Source: Lichtheimia corymbifera B2541 (Eukaryota > Mucoromycota > Mucoromycetes > Mucorales > Lichtheimiaceae). From it: a stretch of 31,129 bases of DNA. The notes below the pieces were generated by a model. It searched no databases. It was not told the origin of the DNA and saw only the letters and a list, made by a program, of their open reading frames with translations. A program made the position numbers and the translations under genes. Positions 1 through 10,584 of the stretch are shown here, one piece after another; the first letter of the stretch is position 1; each line of letters opens with the position of its first letter. The stretch is from assembly GCA_000697475.1 (NCBI GenBank), contig JNEU01001105.1, positions 1-31,129 on the forward strand, written 5' to 3'.

Positions 1-430
1 CCTCAAGTCAAGGCTGTTACTGGCAACAAGATTGTCCGTATCCTCAAGGCTAACGGTATGGCCCCCGAGATCCCTGAAGATCTTTACCACTTGATCAAGA
101 AGGCCGTCTCCATGCGCAAGCACTTGGAACGTAACCGCAAGGACAAGGACACCAAGTACCGTCTCATTCTTGTTGAGTCCCGTATCCACCGTCTTGCTCG
201 TTACTACAAGACCGCTGGCTACCTTCCTCCCAACTGGAAATTGTATCCTTTTTAATCATCGTGGGGTTGTGTGTGTGTGCGGATGGGATGGGTTTTCATA
301 TCATCATCGTCTATATCAGGACATTGTTCAGAGTTACATGATCATGTTGCTCGGCAAGTGTCCTCCTTAACCATGCCTTTCTTTGCATTTTCATAGTGAG
401 TCTGCTACTGCCTCTGCTCTCGTTGCTTAA
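1..430 (+). CDS. rps13: 40S ribosomal protein S13 (uS15), 3' part
   Basis: Structural protein of the small ribosomal subunit. The frame is open from base 1 and truncated at its 5' end by the window edge. The visible part contains the highly conserved uS15 core, including [20 protein letters not shown] followed by RIHRLARYY and LPPNWK, which matches eukaryotic S13 closely. An intron at 243-396 (GTATCC...CATAG, 154 nt) interrupts the codon after the NWK motif; splicing joins TT to T and gives Phe. The last exon (397-430) then encodes [10 protein letters not shown] and a TAA stop, the expected S13 carboxy-terminus. Family identity is very secure. The exact intron ends follow from restoring that conserved C-terminus. 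Confidence 0.96.
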
Positions 431-961
431 ACTGGTGCGTTGCCTAGCGATCTTCAAGAAACTTGATTCCGGCCAATGGTGTTTTGTATCTTTTTCCAGT
501 TTACAAGTCATTGATTGCGTGGGATCGAATAAACGGTTTTGTGACATACAACAACACGAAGGAAGAGTGATTTGGAAGGGTTGCAGTGAGTATTTTGGGA
601 ATGTGTGGGTTGACTTTGTAGAAGACAGGAGGGGAGGGCTTTTCATTTTAGTACGTCTATATACAGCATCCGGTGATGACACTATATCATGGGCTCGAAT
701 CATCATGTGAGCAAACCATTTTGTATTCACACTGTCTGAGGATGCATTATCTAAATAGCTTTCTTCTTTTAACCAATAAATCCATTTGTCAAATATATAT
801 TCATCCGTGTGAATGTGTAATCCAAATCAAAAGATGCATTGTATTTGTAAATCAAGCCAAAGACGACTATTGTGTGTGTGCGTGTGTGTGTGTGTTGATG
901 GTTGGGTGAAACGTATGAAAAGATGGTATGCAAAAGATTTGTACAAAGGAATGGGATATCA
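431..961. other. 3' UTR / convergent intergenic region
   Basis: This stretch lies between the rps13 stop and the stop of the convergent RRM/MLLE gene. It holds AATAAA-like polyadenylation signals near 527 and 775 and a (GT)n run. I see no coding frame with convincing protein character and no RNA gene. Confidence 0.6.
871..895. repeat. (GT)n microsatellite
   Basis: A run of TG dinucleotides interrupted once by CG, in the noncoding space between two convergent genes. Confidence 0.9.
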
Positions 962-3704
962 TTAAGACATGGATGCGACAGCAGCATCTACCTTGGCTTT
1001 AAGGGCCACCTTATCATTCATCGAATGAGCAAGTTCATTCAATGGCACAGTATCCAGCAAGCGAATAGTGATCCGAGGGGCGTGTTTGACGCCAGTAGCC
1101 TAAACGTAAACAAACACATACGCGTGTGTCGTTATCAGCTGACGGTGGCTCCAATATGAATGATGCATTATGTACATACCTTGACGCATGGGAAGAGTCG
1201 ATCACCAAGTTTTTGTTTCTTCTCATGCGATGTTAGATTTTCAATTGATGCAAGGAATTGGTCAATTTCAGCACGTGTGGGGCCAGGTGAAGGTGTAGTT
1301 GTTGTTGCTGGTTTGGTAGTTGTGGACGATGATGCTGGAGCAACGATAGGTATGGCACGCGACTTGGGTCTCGTGTCTGCAGTTGGCGTTCGTGTTGTTG
1401 CATTATTGTTGTTGTCCATAGTTGCTAATGGTGGCGATGGTGTAGTAGCAATAGGAGGGGGATTTCTTGATACCATTGCTTTATCGTCATTGTTCTTTTC
1501 TTCATCCTCTTCTTCCTCCTCCTGAAACGTCTCAAGCGCAGTTTTGGCCAAGGCGATCTTTTCCTTAAGATAATCAGAATTAAACAAACATATGGATCGC
1601 TCTTTGCGTTTAAGCGTCAGTAACATATCAACGATATCATCGACATGTTCTTTTTCACCACACTTGACCACCGCCTTTGCCAATCGCTGTTTTTGAACAT
1701 TGGTGCTTGTTTCCGTCATAACGCTTGAAACCGATTCAGTTGACCCACGTCGCCTTAATGTGGGTCGTGGCGTTGCTGCTGCTGCTTGTGTTACTACTGG
1801 ACCTATTCGTTTGATGCCGCTTGTGGTGATGGCGTTATTGTTGGTGGTGGTCGTAGTAGTAGTTGCTGTGGCAACTGCTGTGGGTGGTAAAGGTTGCTGT
1901 TGTGGTACAGGTGTTGTTGCAGCTGCAGGTGGTGGGATATTGATGTATGCACCAGATGCAAGTGTGGTAAGTGAAGGTGGTGGAGGTGCTTGCTGTTGGT
2001 GTTGTTGCTGCTGCTGCTGTGATTGCAAAACCATGGGTGGCCGATAAGGCTTATTGACATTGGTGTTTGTATTTAGTTTACGTGTACTGTCATTATTGCT
2101 ACTTAATCGTTGATGATGATATTCAGGTTGTGAAAGTGGTTGTTGTGCTGCAGAATACGGTACATACTCGGTAACAGCTGGGGCTACTGGCATATACGGT
2201 GGTGGTGGATGCGATGGAATGCCTGGTTGTGAATATCGACGCAGCAAATCATGCGATCGGTACTGCGGAGGATAGGTTGTTTGCAGTGTTGATGGTGATG
2301 ACAAAGAATGGCCATTCATGTTGCTGTTGCTCTTTTCAAGATTGCTGCTACCATTATTAGTATTGCCATTGACATTGGTGTTATTTTTGCTTCTCGGCTT
2401 TTTTGGTTCATGGAATGCCACAATGATCTGCTTCGACTTGATGTACGTGTTGTTTTTTTCTTTCAATGCGCGCGATGCTTCTTCGACTTTGCTGAAACTG
2501 ACAAATCCAAAACCTTTGGATTGCTTAGTTTGTGAATTTTTCATGACACGTGCCGAGATGATACGACCACAATCATAAAAATGCCTAAACAAATCGGGGC
2601 TGTCGACTGTCAAGTCGAGGTTTTTGATATAGAGATTGGTGTAATCAATGTTGGGGCTAGTTTTTTCATGCTGCTGAGGAGGTGCAGGTGTTGTATTGCT
2701 GTTGTAGTACATGCTGACGGGTCGATGCTGCTGCTGCTGCTGATTCGTCTACAATGCATATTGAGAGTTTGAGTGAGTATCCAACATTGGTATAATGCAG
2801 TAACATAAAATATACATACGACTGGTAGCATATCAATGCTTTCTCTCACCGATCCCAGTTCACTAGAATTGTGACGCATTTTCTTGGGCACAAATGGGCT
2901 GACGGTGCTGTTGGATATGTGTGAAAAGCAAGGCATGAGTAAGCAGTGGTTGTTGGGTTGCAAAATGTGTCACAATGCACGTACATGATGCTGCCTTGTA
3001 CGCTCTTGTTATTCTGCATCGGCGAAAAAAATGGGAGTGGAAAAGAAAGAGCAACGTTAATGGGTCCATTTTGCAGCAATATGTATGAGATCAGCTTATA
3101 CTTGCCATTTCCGCACCAGCTGCATCGGCGTCAGCGGATCGAAAGTACTGCACCAACGCAGTACCCTTGAATTGCCCTTGATCCATAATGATCTTGCATA
3201 GTGCCATAGGTCCAAATGGGCGAAACATATCGTATAGCAGGTGATTGTTGGTGTTTAAAGGCAAGTTGTAGATGGATAAAATACCAGAAGTTACTTCTGG
3301 TTCACCATATGTGCCAGATGAATGAACTCTCAGCTGCAGGTGGCAGTTGCTGTCTTTGATTGTTGCACCATTGAATAAGGTATATGCTCGGTCAGCTTTT
3401 TCCACGCTTGAAAATTGTATCACGCCTGTGGATAGATCAGCACTGCGATGATGAAATATAATGATTGTAAGATAACCGGTATTTGTGGGTGATAGCATAA
3501 CCAAATGGCTTACTCAATAGGGTCACAGCTTCTGAGAAGGTCAATGACATCCGCTGCTGTCACAGTCGGTGGAAGGGGATCCACATAGAGCTTATCAGAT
3601 ACCAAGAAATCTGTGTTGGCAGCAAAGGCTTCATGATCTGCAAATAGCAATGTTTGCCGTTTCCTGGGCAATTTTACAACAGGTTTACTTATCAATTCCG
3701 TCAT
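962..3704 (-). CDS. rrm4: Rrm4-like RNA-binding protein: three RRMs plus two MLLE domains
   Basis: Six exons: 3514-3704, 3106-3442, 2985-3013, 2820-2907, 1180-2748 and 962-1099. They join in phase to 784 codons (783 aa). RRM1 spans about aa 38-104 and RRM2 about 116-191. RRM3 (about 252-330) has clear RNP2 (LYIKNL, 254-259) and RNP1 (KGFGFVSF, 293-300). A Gln/Pro/Thr/Asn-rich linker follows (331-568), then a divergent MLLE-like segment (569-623, with DMLL), an acidic and low-complexity linker, and a C-terminal MLLE (about 724-783) beginning KKQKLGDRLFP, as in poly(A)-binding proteins. Three N-terminal RRMs with several C-terminal MLLEs and a length near 790 aa match Ustilago maydis Rrm4, which ties mRNAs to moving endosomes through PAM2-like ligands. 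PABP has four RRMs and one MLLE, so it fits less well. Intron 2 (3014-3105) has a GC donor. Exon 3 is a 29-nt microexon. A second in-phase donor (GTGAGA, 30 nt upstream) exists in exon 4. The start is the first Met of exon 1. Confidence 0.82.
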
Positions 3705-4683
3705 CGGGTTGTGCCTGCAAGCGTGTCATTCAATGTCAAATCCTGCACTCTCCCTTTTTTGAAAGCCGAGGCGAACCGAGCCCCGAAGGTGCCACTGTGT
3801 GGTGTGATGACCGCGATGGCTAGGTGATGTGTAATAATCCTCCACCCATATTCATACCTTTAAAAAGTGGTAATAGTGACCAGGTATATATAGCGTAGGG
3901 TATATGAAAGCAGCTTTGTGGATGAGAATGTCAAGCTGTGATCGGTTCGACAACAGCAAAAGAAAAAGATAGCAACGTTAAAGGGGATAAAATAGCAAAC
4001 AAAGACACGCTGCTGGGAAAGAAAGAGAAAAGAGGAGGGAAGAAAAGCAAGTGAAAGAACAAGTGCCTCGACTAAGAGCATCATCAGGGACCTGCTCTAT
4101 CGCTTTGCGTCACGCAACCAAGCAGCATACGCATCATGGGTGCTTGTGATGGTTGGCAATGCAGAAAGCCATTTTTTTGCGCCCGCTGTATGTTCCGCTC
4201 TGTTGGCGTGTACCCACAAACATAAACACAATCGTGTCGTTTGTCAGGTCCGTGTTGTCCTTTTTGCGTTCGTTGTCTAGCAACAGCTGCACTCTTCACA
4301 ATAAAAAGGCAAGCGAACAAAAAAAAACTCGTGGTTGTTGACATGGGTTGCCTCGTGACGTTGTACACATGCGGATATCGGCACCTTTGTTATGACAGGC
4401 TGTCACGACATTCAACGCTTTTAAGAACTATGCATTGTACGCTAGTACGTGCGCTCGTATACTTTTGTCCTCATGGCAACTGCAACAGCAGGCGTGAAAG
4501 AATCCCATTGCTTGTCTTTGTGCAACCCTGAAGCGGGGATGTCATTTTTTTTGCTTCACAAGTTGGTCTTTTTTGTGTTCACCTGCCATAGACAAACATG
4601 TCACACGATCGTGCTGGATATCTTTTGGTGGCGTTCTTTGTTCACCACTTGTCAATTAAACTAATGCCACACAACCACCAATG
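3705..4683. other. Divergent intergenic promoter region
   Basis: Noncoding space between the minus-strand Rrm4-like gene and the plus-strand zinc-cluster gene. It is rich in homopolymer A/T tracts. Short frames here have no recognisable protein character. I found no tRNA-like B box on either strand. Confidence 0.55.
3885..3892 (-). promoter_or_regulatory. Candidate TATA box for the Rrm4-like gene
   Basis: TATATATA on the minus strand, about 190 bp upstream of the start codon at 3704. Initiation would fall near 3855-3862, leaving a leader of roughly 155 nt. This is motif-level evidence only. Confidence 0.4.
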
Positions 4684-4691
4684 TATAAAAA
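4684..4691 (+). promoter_or_regulatory. TATA box of the zinc-cluster regulator gene
   Basis: TATAAAAA. A start site about 30 bp downstream, in the pyrimidine-rich stretch near 4710-4720, would give a leader that contains the spliced intron 4901-5229 before the coding start at 5312. Confidence 0.5.
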
Positions 4692-4804
4692 CCAAGGAAA
4701 GCAATACATTTTCTCTCTCCGTCCTTCATTGACAGGTCTTGTTGCGCTGCCATAGCAACTGCTATTGGTGCAAGACAACGACAGGGTTTACTGCAACTCC
4801 GCCT

Positions 4805-5280
4805 ATGACGACGTCGATTATATCCTTTACTTTTTTTTTGGCGCGCACTTCTCGGGCTTTCTTTTTCTTTTTCATTCTCATTCTCTTGTCGAGGATAAAT
4901 GTAAGTATCATTTCTCTATAATCAATTTTACCCGGTAGAGAGGTGTTGTTTTCACCCTTTGCGTCTATTCACCCTTCACACACACACCTCTTCATTCCAA
5001 AAGTCAGCTTGTGACGCCGCTACTATCTGTTTTTTTTTCTCTCTCAACCTGTTTCTCTTTCCCTTGCACTCGTTTTATTTTACCCGGTGGTAAAGTGGCT
5101 TCAATGACGAGGGATGGGAGGGTTTGGGATAGAGTGGATGATGGGGGTCCCATTACTAAAGATCACTGAGGCTATATGAAACCCACGCTGACAGCAACAT
5201 ATTTTTCTTTTTTCTACTTTCTCCTGCAGATATTCGTTTGCCTCTCCGCTTCAAACCACAAACAAGCAAGCCTCCCTTGA
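4805..5280 (+). promoter_or_regulatory. Spliced upstream ORF in the 5' leader, with a 329-nt leader intron (4901-5229)
   Basis: A consensus donor (AAAT|GTAAGT at 4901) and acceptor (TCCTGCAG at 5229) define an intron in the leader. An ATG at 4805 opens a frame of 32 codons that continues across the splice for 16 more codons and stops with TGA at 5278-5280, 31 nt before the main ATG. The 48-aa product is strongly hydrophobic (Phe/Ile/Leu-rich). It is out of frame with the main protein, so it is not an N-terminal extension. Such uORFs commonly restrain translation of the main frame; that role is inferred. Confidence 0.4.
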
Positions 5281-5311
5281 CACGAACAACGTGCTTGACA
5301 GATCTCGTTCA

Positions 5312-6590
5312 ATGCAGTCTATGCCATACTATCAATCGGGCTATCAAGCGCCCACTTCTTACTCTAACAACGGATCACCAGTGCCAGCTTCAGTGATGAA
5401 CACCGGAGCTCCACCACCCATGATGCCACCCACAATGTCTCATCCTCCCATTCCAGAAGCAGCCAATGCAGCACCTCCTCCACAGCAACCACCCAAAAGA
5501 AAACAAGTCAAGAACGCGTGCAGTAAGTGTTGTCATGGTGATTGTTTTGATCAACATATCATTAATCATTAATCATTCGTTTATAGCCAATTGTCAAAAA
5601 GCCTGCAAGAAATGTGATGATGCTCGACCATGTCCTCGTTGTATCAAGTATGGAATTGCTGATACATGTGTCAACTCGGTGAGAAAGGAACGCAAGAAGG
5701 GTATCAAGCGTGGTCCTTACAAAAGAAGACAAAAAGGTAACGTTGTGCAATGTCACTGTTGTTTGTGTTCAATTTATTAATACGTGCATCGATCAATAGA
5801 GGGCGGTAGCAGCACTTCTCGCAAGGGTGATGAGCAGTTGGTGAACCAACAAGCAGCTGCCAATCCTTATGCTATGCGACCTGGCACAATGCCATTTGGA
5901 TATCCTGGCACCTTGAATCAATATGGCCAACCTACCTATGATCCATATGGTTCATACGCCGCTACTGCGTATCACAAGGACATGCCATATGTTGTCAATC
6001 CAATGTACTCTTCAATGGGCTATCCGGTCATGATGTCTGGTAGCAGCAGTGATGCCAATCAACAACATCATCAAGGTCAACAACAACAACATCATCCGTC
6101 GGCTGGGCAACAGCAGCCACAGCCACAGCAACAGCAATCACCTGTGCCTACCCAGTACACAATGATGCATCCACAAGCTTCTAGATATGGTGAACATGTA
6201 CTTCATTCGCCACAGAGCCAGAGCCCAACGGCAGCTCACATGTATTACCAACAACAACAACCTCATCAACAACAACAACACCAGCAATCTCGATTGAGTC
6301 CACAGTTGCCTGAAATCAAACATGATCCTCATCAACAACAGCATGATTCGAGTCATCAATACATGAAACCACAACCAATGACACCTGTACCAAGTGCATC
6401 CAATTCATCCATCACATCGACTCCTCCACCACATGCTGATTCCGCTGCAGGTGGTGTTGCTCCTACTGCTGCTGCACCTGGAGGAGGAGAGGACGAATCC
6501 AAGTATGAACGACTCAGCCAATTGTGCTCGGCGGCATTACATAGTGATTCATCTCAGCAAAATCATTCTCCTCAACCTTCTCAACAATAG
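5312..6590 (+). CDS. Zn2Cys6 (zinc binuclear cluster) transcription factor
   Basis: Three coding exons (5312-5522, 5587-5736, 5800-6590) give 383 aa; the introns are 64 and 63 nt. The cluster has C70-x2-C73-x6-C80-x5-C86-x2-C89-x8-C98, with an extra Cys at 77, followed by a very basic linker (RKERKKGIKRGPYKRR) likely to contact DNA and act as a nuclear localisation signal. The first cysteine is in exon 1 and the rest in exon 2, so splicing is required to make the finger. Upstream is a Pro/Met-rich region. Downstream of about aa 180 the protein is Gln/His/Pro-rich, typical of an activation domain. No fungal-specific TF middle homology region is visible, and the protein is short for the class. 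The ATG at 5312 is chosen because the open frame above it starts at the leader splice site without an in-frame ATG. Target genes are unknown. Confidence 0.85.
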
Positions 6591-7472
6591 CCATTTTTCT
6601 TTTTGCTTTTTGGTTACCCACACCTCATTCATGACGTTGTCCTCCTTTCTTCTTCTTCATCGCTCTTTTGTGTTATTTATTTGCATTCTTTTGTAAACAT
6701 ATACAAATCAATCCCACCCTTTAGTTTAAAAAATGAGATGATAGTGACTAGAATAAAAAAAACTGAGGCTGACTTGCTTTGCATCGGGTCGGAGAATGAC
6801 ATGACATATTCTGACACGTGGTAAGCACGACAACGTTCCTCAGGTTAGAGAAGCATCGATCACATGACGGTACTTCTATAGTGAGGGTCGCTGCTTTCTA
6901 GACCAGATTTGCCCCCCTCATTTATGACGACATTGTCGGGATCCCCACAGCCATCCTTGTCAACTCCGATGTGCCTTTATCGTACCAAACGCTTATCTCT
7001 CATCAGATTATTCGATCACTACTACTACCAAAAAGGATTGCTTCCCGTGACATATTACTTCAAATGTGGTGATCATGGCAGTAATACCAGCACCCAGCAG
7101 TGGTATATTCCAAATTGATCATATGAATGATGATGGATGAGGTTTGTGCGTTTACCAAATGGATCTGCACTTGCCTTGCTCATCATAATAGTTATCACCC
7201 ACAAAGAATATCTTCCTTTTTGCATGCTGCATTCTCTTTCCTCATTTTCCCAACAGGTGCTTATATAGTAGCAACGTATCCAAGTAAAGCCATAAATGGA
7301 TCGACAAGAAAAAAAATGGTATAGTTATAGAGTTGATGAGAGAGAGAGAGAGAGAGAGAGGAGAGAGGGATGCATCATTTTTGTTGGGCGAGAAAAAGGA
7401 ATACAGAAGAGAAAAGGGATATAGCCATGCAAAAGGTTTTTGGGATGAGTATGATGGAAATAGGTGTTATGC
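6591..7472. other. 3' UTR and convergent intergenic region
   Basis: Contains an AATAAA signal at about 6751-6757 for the upstream zinc-cluster gene and a GA microsatellite. No further gene is supported. The next stop codon belongs to the convergent pyrroline-5-carboxylate reductase gene. Confidence 0.5.
7338..7367. repeat. (GA)n microsatellite
   Basis: An almost uninterrupted run of AG dinucleotides, about 30 bp, in noncoding DNA. Confidence 0.9.
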
Positions 7473-8424
7473 TTATTGACGCATCTCTTCAGCCAATTGA
7501 TGGCCACGACGTTCAGCAGCGAAAACTGCTTCCTTCATGATTTCTCGGATGTTGTTGCCTTCCAGAGACTTGATTGCAGCTTCAGTGGTACCGCGTGGGG
7601 AGGTAACCTTTCGACGTAGCGTTGCCAAATCATCTTCAGATTCTTGGGCCATGCGTGCAGCACCAACACATGTTTGGAGGGTGAGTGCTTTGGCATCTTC
7701 TAGCGTCAGTCCCGCTGCAACGCCAGCATTTTCTATTGATAGAATGAAACATAGTATGAGTAAATGGGCCCTTGTTTTCATCATCATCATCATCATCCTT
7801 GAACCAAGGTTCATCCTTTTACTTACGCATTGCTTCCATGATAAGGAAAAAGTAGGCTGGTCCACTGCCACTGATACCAGTAACACTTTCAATAAGAGCC
7901 TCCTTTTGCACCCATGATACTTGTTTGGCAATGGATTGCATAATAGACTCGGTAATGTTGCGCTGTTCTTGGGTGACGGATGGATTGGCATATAAGCCCA
8001 TGGCACCTTCGCCAATGAGAGCTGGGGTATTTGGCATACAGCGGACGATAGAAACAGTATCTGAGCTAGCGTTAAGCCAAGTGGCAATATCTTCGGTGTT
8101 GATACCAGCAGCCACAGAAATGATGAGCACGGATGGATTACGAAGCAAAGAAGGTGCCAAGCTTGTTACTACGGATCGTAGTACTTGAGGTTTTACAGCG
8201 AGAACCACCACATCAGCACCATCTACAGCCGCCTCATTGGTCTCTGAGCTAACAAGTTCGGGATACTTGGATTGCATGTATTGTCTTCTTGTATCCAAAG
8301 GCTCTGAATAACGCAAACGGGAACCAGGATGGCCACTTGAATGAAGACCTCCAAGGATGGCTTCAGCCATATTACCACCACCAATAAATGAGATCACAGG
8401 ACGTTGATTTGATGCGGATACCAT
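7473..8424 (-). CDS. pro3: Pyrroline-5-carboxylate reductase
   Basis: Catalyses the last step of proline synthesis: NAD(P)H-dependent reduction of 1-pyrroline-5-carboxylate. Exons 7827-8424 and 7473-7732 flank a 94-nt intron (GTAAGT...ATAG) and give 285 aa, the usual length for fungal enzymes. The Rossmann nucleotide-binding motif is GGGNMA at aa 15-20. The conserved VTGISGSGPAYFF stretch (about aa 181-193) and the C-terminal VTSPRGTTEAA are family signatures. The frame remains open further upstream, with in-frame Met codons at 8484 and 8529 that would add 20 or 35 residues. I prefer 8424 because a TATA box at 8514-8521 places initiation near 8485, upstream of 8424 but leaving no leader for 8484. 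The intron carries an (ATG/CAT)n run near 7779-7797. Confidence 0.93.
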
Positions 8425-8513
8425 GTTGATGTGATTTGTAACAGATTCAAGGCGTTGAACAGCAGGGTTTTGTGAATTGATCATTTTCAAAAAGAGTCGG
8501 GAAGAGCTTTGTG

Positions 8514-8521
8514 TTTTTATA
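8514..8521 (-). promoter_or_regulatory. TATA box of the pyrroline-5-carboxylate reductase gene
   Basis: TATAAAAA on the minus strand, 90 bp upstream of the preferred start codon. It lies inside the upstream extension of the open reading frame, which argues that the longest possible N-terminus is not the main product. Confidence 0.5.
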
Positions 8522-8529
8522 GTTGTCAT

Positions 8530-10089
8530 ATTTAAGCACTGTGGGGGACTTCTTTTTGCCCGGGCTTGTGTTTCTATATTTGGGCTAGTACCCCCCATTA
8601 CCCTCTCTTTTGCCCTGTAACACACGAATTTTCCCTCCCACTCACACACGACGCATATAGGTATACCATTACATCGATATGGTGCACACACACTGGGTAC
8701 AGCATATGGACATTTTATGACAATGACGACATGGTTGCAAATAATATTTTTTGGACCTGATTTTGTTTTAATAAGGACAACAATGAAAAGGAACCGCTTT
8801 ACCAAAGATATGCAGCATGTCCAAGAGACATGGTCCATTTGGTCAGTGCGTGCACAACCGAGAGATTTTTGCGAGCGAGCGTCAACGGCAATCGTATTCC
8901 CCTCACTCCTTGATTCTGCAAGTGATGCACAGATGATCGGAGTACTAGAGTCGGGTACCCCACTCTCGTTTTCCTTGTCATCCTTGCCTTATCGCCAATC
9001 GATGAGTGTGGTAACGTGTGTGAGCGTGTGTGCATAAGGTATACGTAATGCTCTCATTACAGGGTCTTGCTCCCCCAATTGGTCTCGTCGTCTTTTTTTC
9101 TCTCCCCCAACAACAAGCATAATTACTTTGATGGCTGATTGTTCCCATCATCCATCACGTATCTTATTGACAATCAATATGATCAACAATGATTCAACCT
9201 CTTTATGTTCATTGTCCACATTACCGTATGATGAATGGACCATTATCCCATTTCTTCAAGTCATTCGACAAAGCATGTGCCTGGTGTTTACATCCAGCAA
9301 AATGAAAAAGGTAATTGAAATTTGCAGTGCAGGTGATCCCATGACAACGACAAACGTAGCCGCTAGTTTTCGATCAATGTTGATCTGCTTATCTTTTCTT
9401 TATCAAGCTGATAGCATGTATTTCATTACTCCTTATTTTTCCTATAGAGTTTGGAGCACATAACAGGTAGCGGGTTTTAATGCGAACCTCGATCCTGCAA
9501 CAGCAAATGATGATGATTGAATGATGGGATATCGGTATTTGTTTGGCTGTAGATAACGCATTCCATAAATGACTTAGTGTGCTTGTACACCATAAATGGA
9601 TCAGCACCTTAACCTCAATGTACCCATGCTCTTTGCACCAGGTATAATAAAGAATAATGATTCATGCAGGAGGTGTGTGTGTATATATTTGACGAGACCG
9701 TTAGAGAAGTACCCGGTTGGTTTTGATGATGACGATTGGGATGGGAACCTGCAGGTGATAAATCTCGTCGTCAGGTTGTTGCATCATCATCGTATGATTA
9801 TCATGCTCTCAACGTCAACTTGCAGCATCATATTTCCAAACAGGTCACAAAAAGAGAGACGAAGGGATCGCGTATTGAATATTGTTAGGGGCCAAGATCT
9901 TATCGTGTCGATGATCCCATTTCATTGGCCGGTCCATATACTTGGCGTTTTGGATGATGTTTTAGTTTGCTAACTACTACAGTAGAGCTTGCATAATGAT
10001 GTGAAATGGTGGAGCCCAGGCCATCTTATATTTCCTCACGAGCTTACATACGCACCCAACATGGTGGCCCTTGCTAAGAAATAAAGTTT
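8530..10089. other. Gene-free stretch
   Basis: About 1.5 kb without a supported gene. Frames of about 111-125 codons on the plus strand (9128-9463, 9596-9973) lack recognisable motifs. I saw no RNA gene or repeat. Confidence 0.45.
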
Positions 10090-10584
10090 TTAGATATGAT
10101 ACCGATAATCACATTTTCTCTTTGATCTATCGAGCAGAATCTGTTTCCCATACTCGTCCTTATCGAGGCACACAAGAGTTGGCTTTAGCTTGTCAAACCA
10201 CGAACCAAAAAAAGAAATAGCCTGCAACATCATCCATAACGGATGAACACCATCAACTTTCACAAAGGCAAAATTGTGTGCTTTTTTTATTGTTTGTAGA
10301 TTAGCAGTGATTTTGAGATTGAAAGCTAGATATTGCGCGTAATATGGTGTTGTCGATGTGTAGACGATGAGTAAGAAAAGTGTCTTGTCCGACCATGAAT
10401 TCTATAAAAGCTTAGTTTCACTCAATGGAAGCACAATGCGTCTAGAAGCATTACGTATTTCATGAGCCCACCCACACGCACACATATTTTGCCAACCGAT
10501 GGATTCCAATGACCGTGGGGATAAATTGAATTGATATATTTCATTGGCTATCTGCTCATATTTTGGAAGATCCTGCAAGCTTAG
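10090..10584 (-). pseudogene. Unrecognised reading frame interrupted by one TAG
   Basis: In one minus-strand frame there are 60 sense codons, a single TAG at 10402-10404, and a further 104 sense codons to a TAA at 10090-10092. The translation looks protein-like on both sides of the TAG, for example WQNMCACGWAHEIRNASRR before it and LVCLDKDEYGKQILLDRSKR after it, with mixed hydrophobic and charged residues and no low complexity. It overlaps the last 29 bp of the ECHDC1-like gene in another frame and has no clear start codon. The TAG sits in TTTTATAG, which could be an intron acceptor, but I found no donor that restores phase. It may be a decayed transposon or gene fragment, part of a spliced gene I cannot resolve, or chance. 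I do not recognise the family. Confidence 0.25.

Noticed and set aside
1700..2047. Long plus-strand frame of 115 codons
   Set aside because: Antisense to the Gln/Thr/Pro-rich linker of the Rrm4-like gene; its Val/Gly/Ala/Cys composition is the mirror of CAA/CAG/ACC codon runs.
3094..3101. GT donor GTATAAGC as the end of Rrm4-like exon 2
   Set aside because: Joining it to the acceptor at 3013 produces an immediate stop codon, while the GC donor four bases earlier preserves frame and the RRM2 fold.
4739..4921. Hydrophobic frame as an N-terminal exon (signal or membrane anchor) of the zinc-cluster protein
   Set aside because: Splicing at 4901/5229 leaves it out of frame with the main ORF, stopping at 5280; it is better described as a uORF.
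7537..7917. 126-codon plus-strand frame
   Set aside because: Antisense to pyrroline-5-carboxylate reductase exons and across its intron.
9128..9463. 111-codon plus-strand frame
   Set aside because: No recognisable motif, no convincing promoter or splice context; length is within chance for 31 kb of AT-rich DNA.
9596..9973. 125-codon plus-strand frame
   Set aside because: No ordered domain character and no similarity recognised; adjacent sequence lacks supporting signals.
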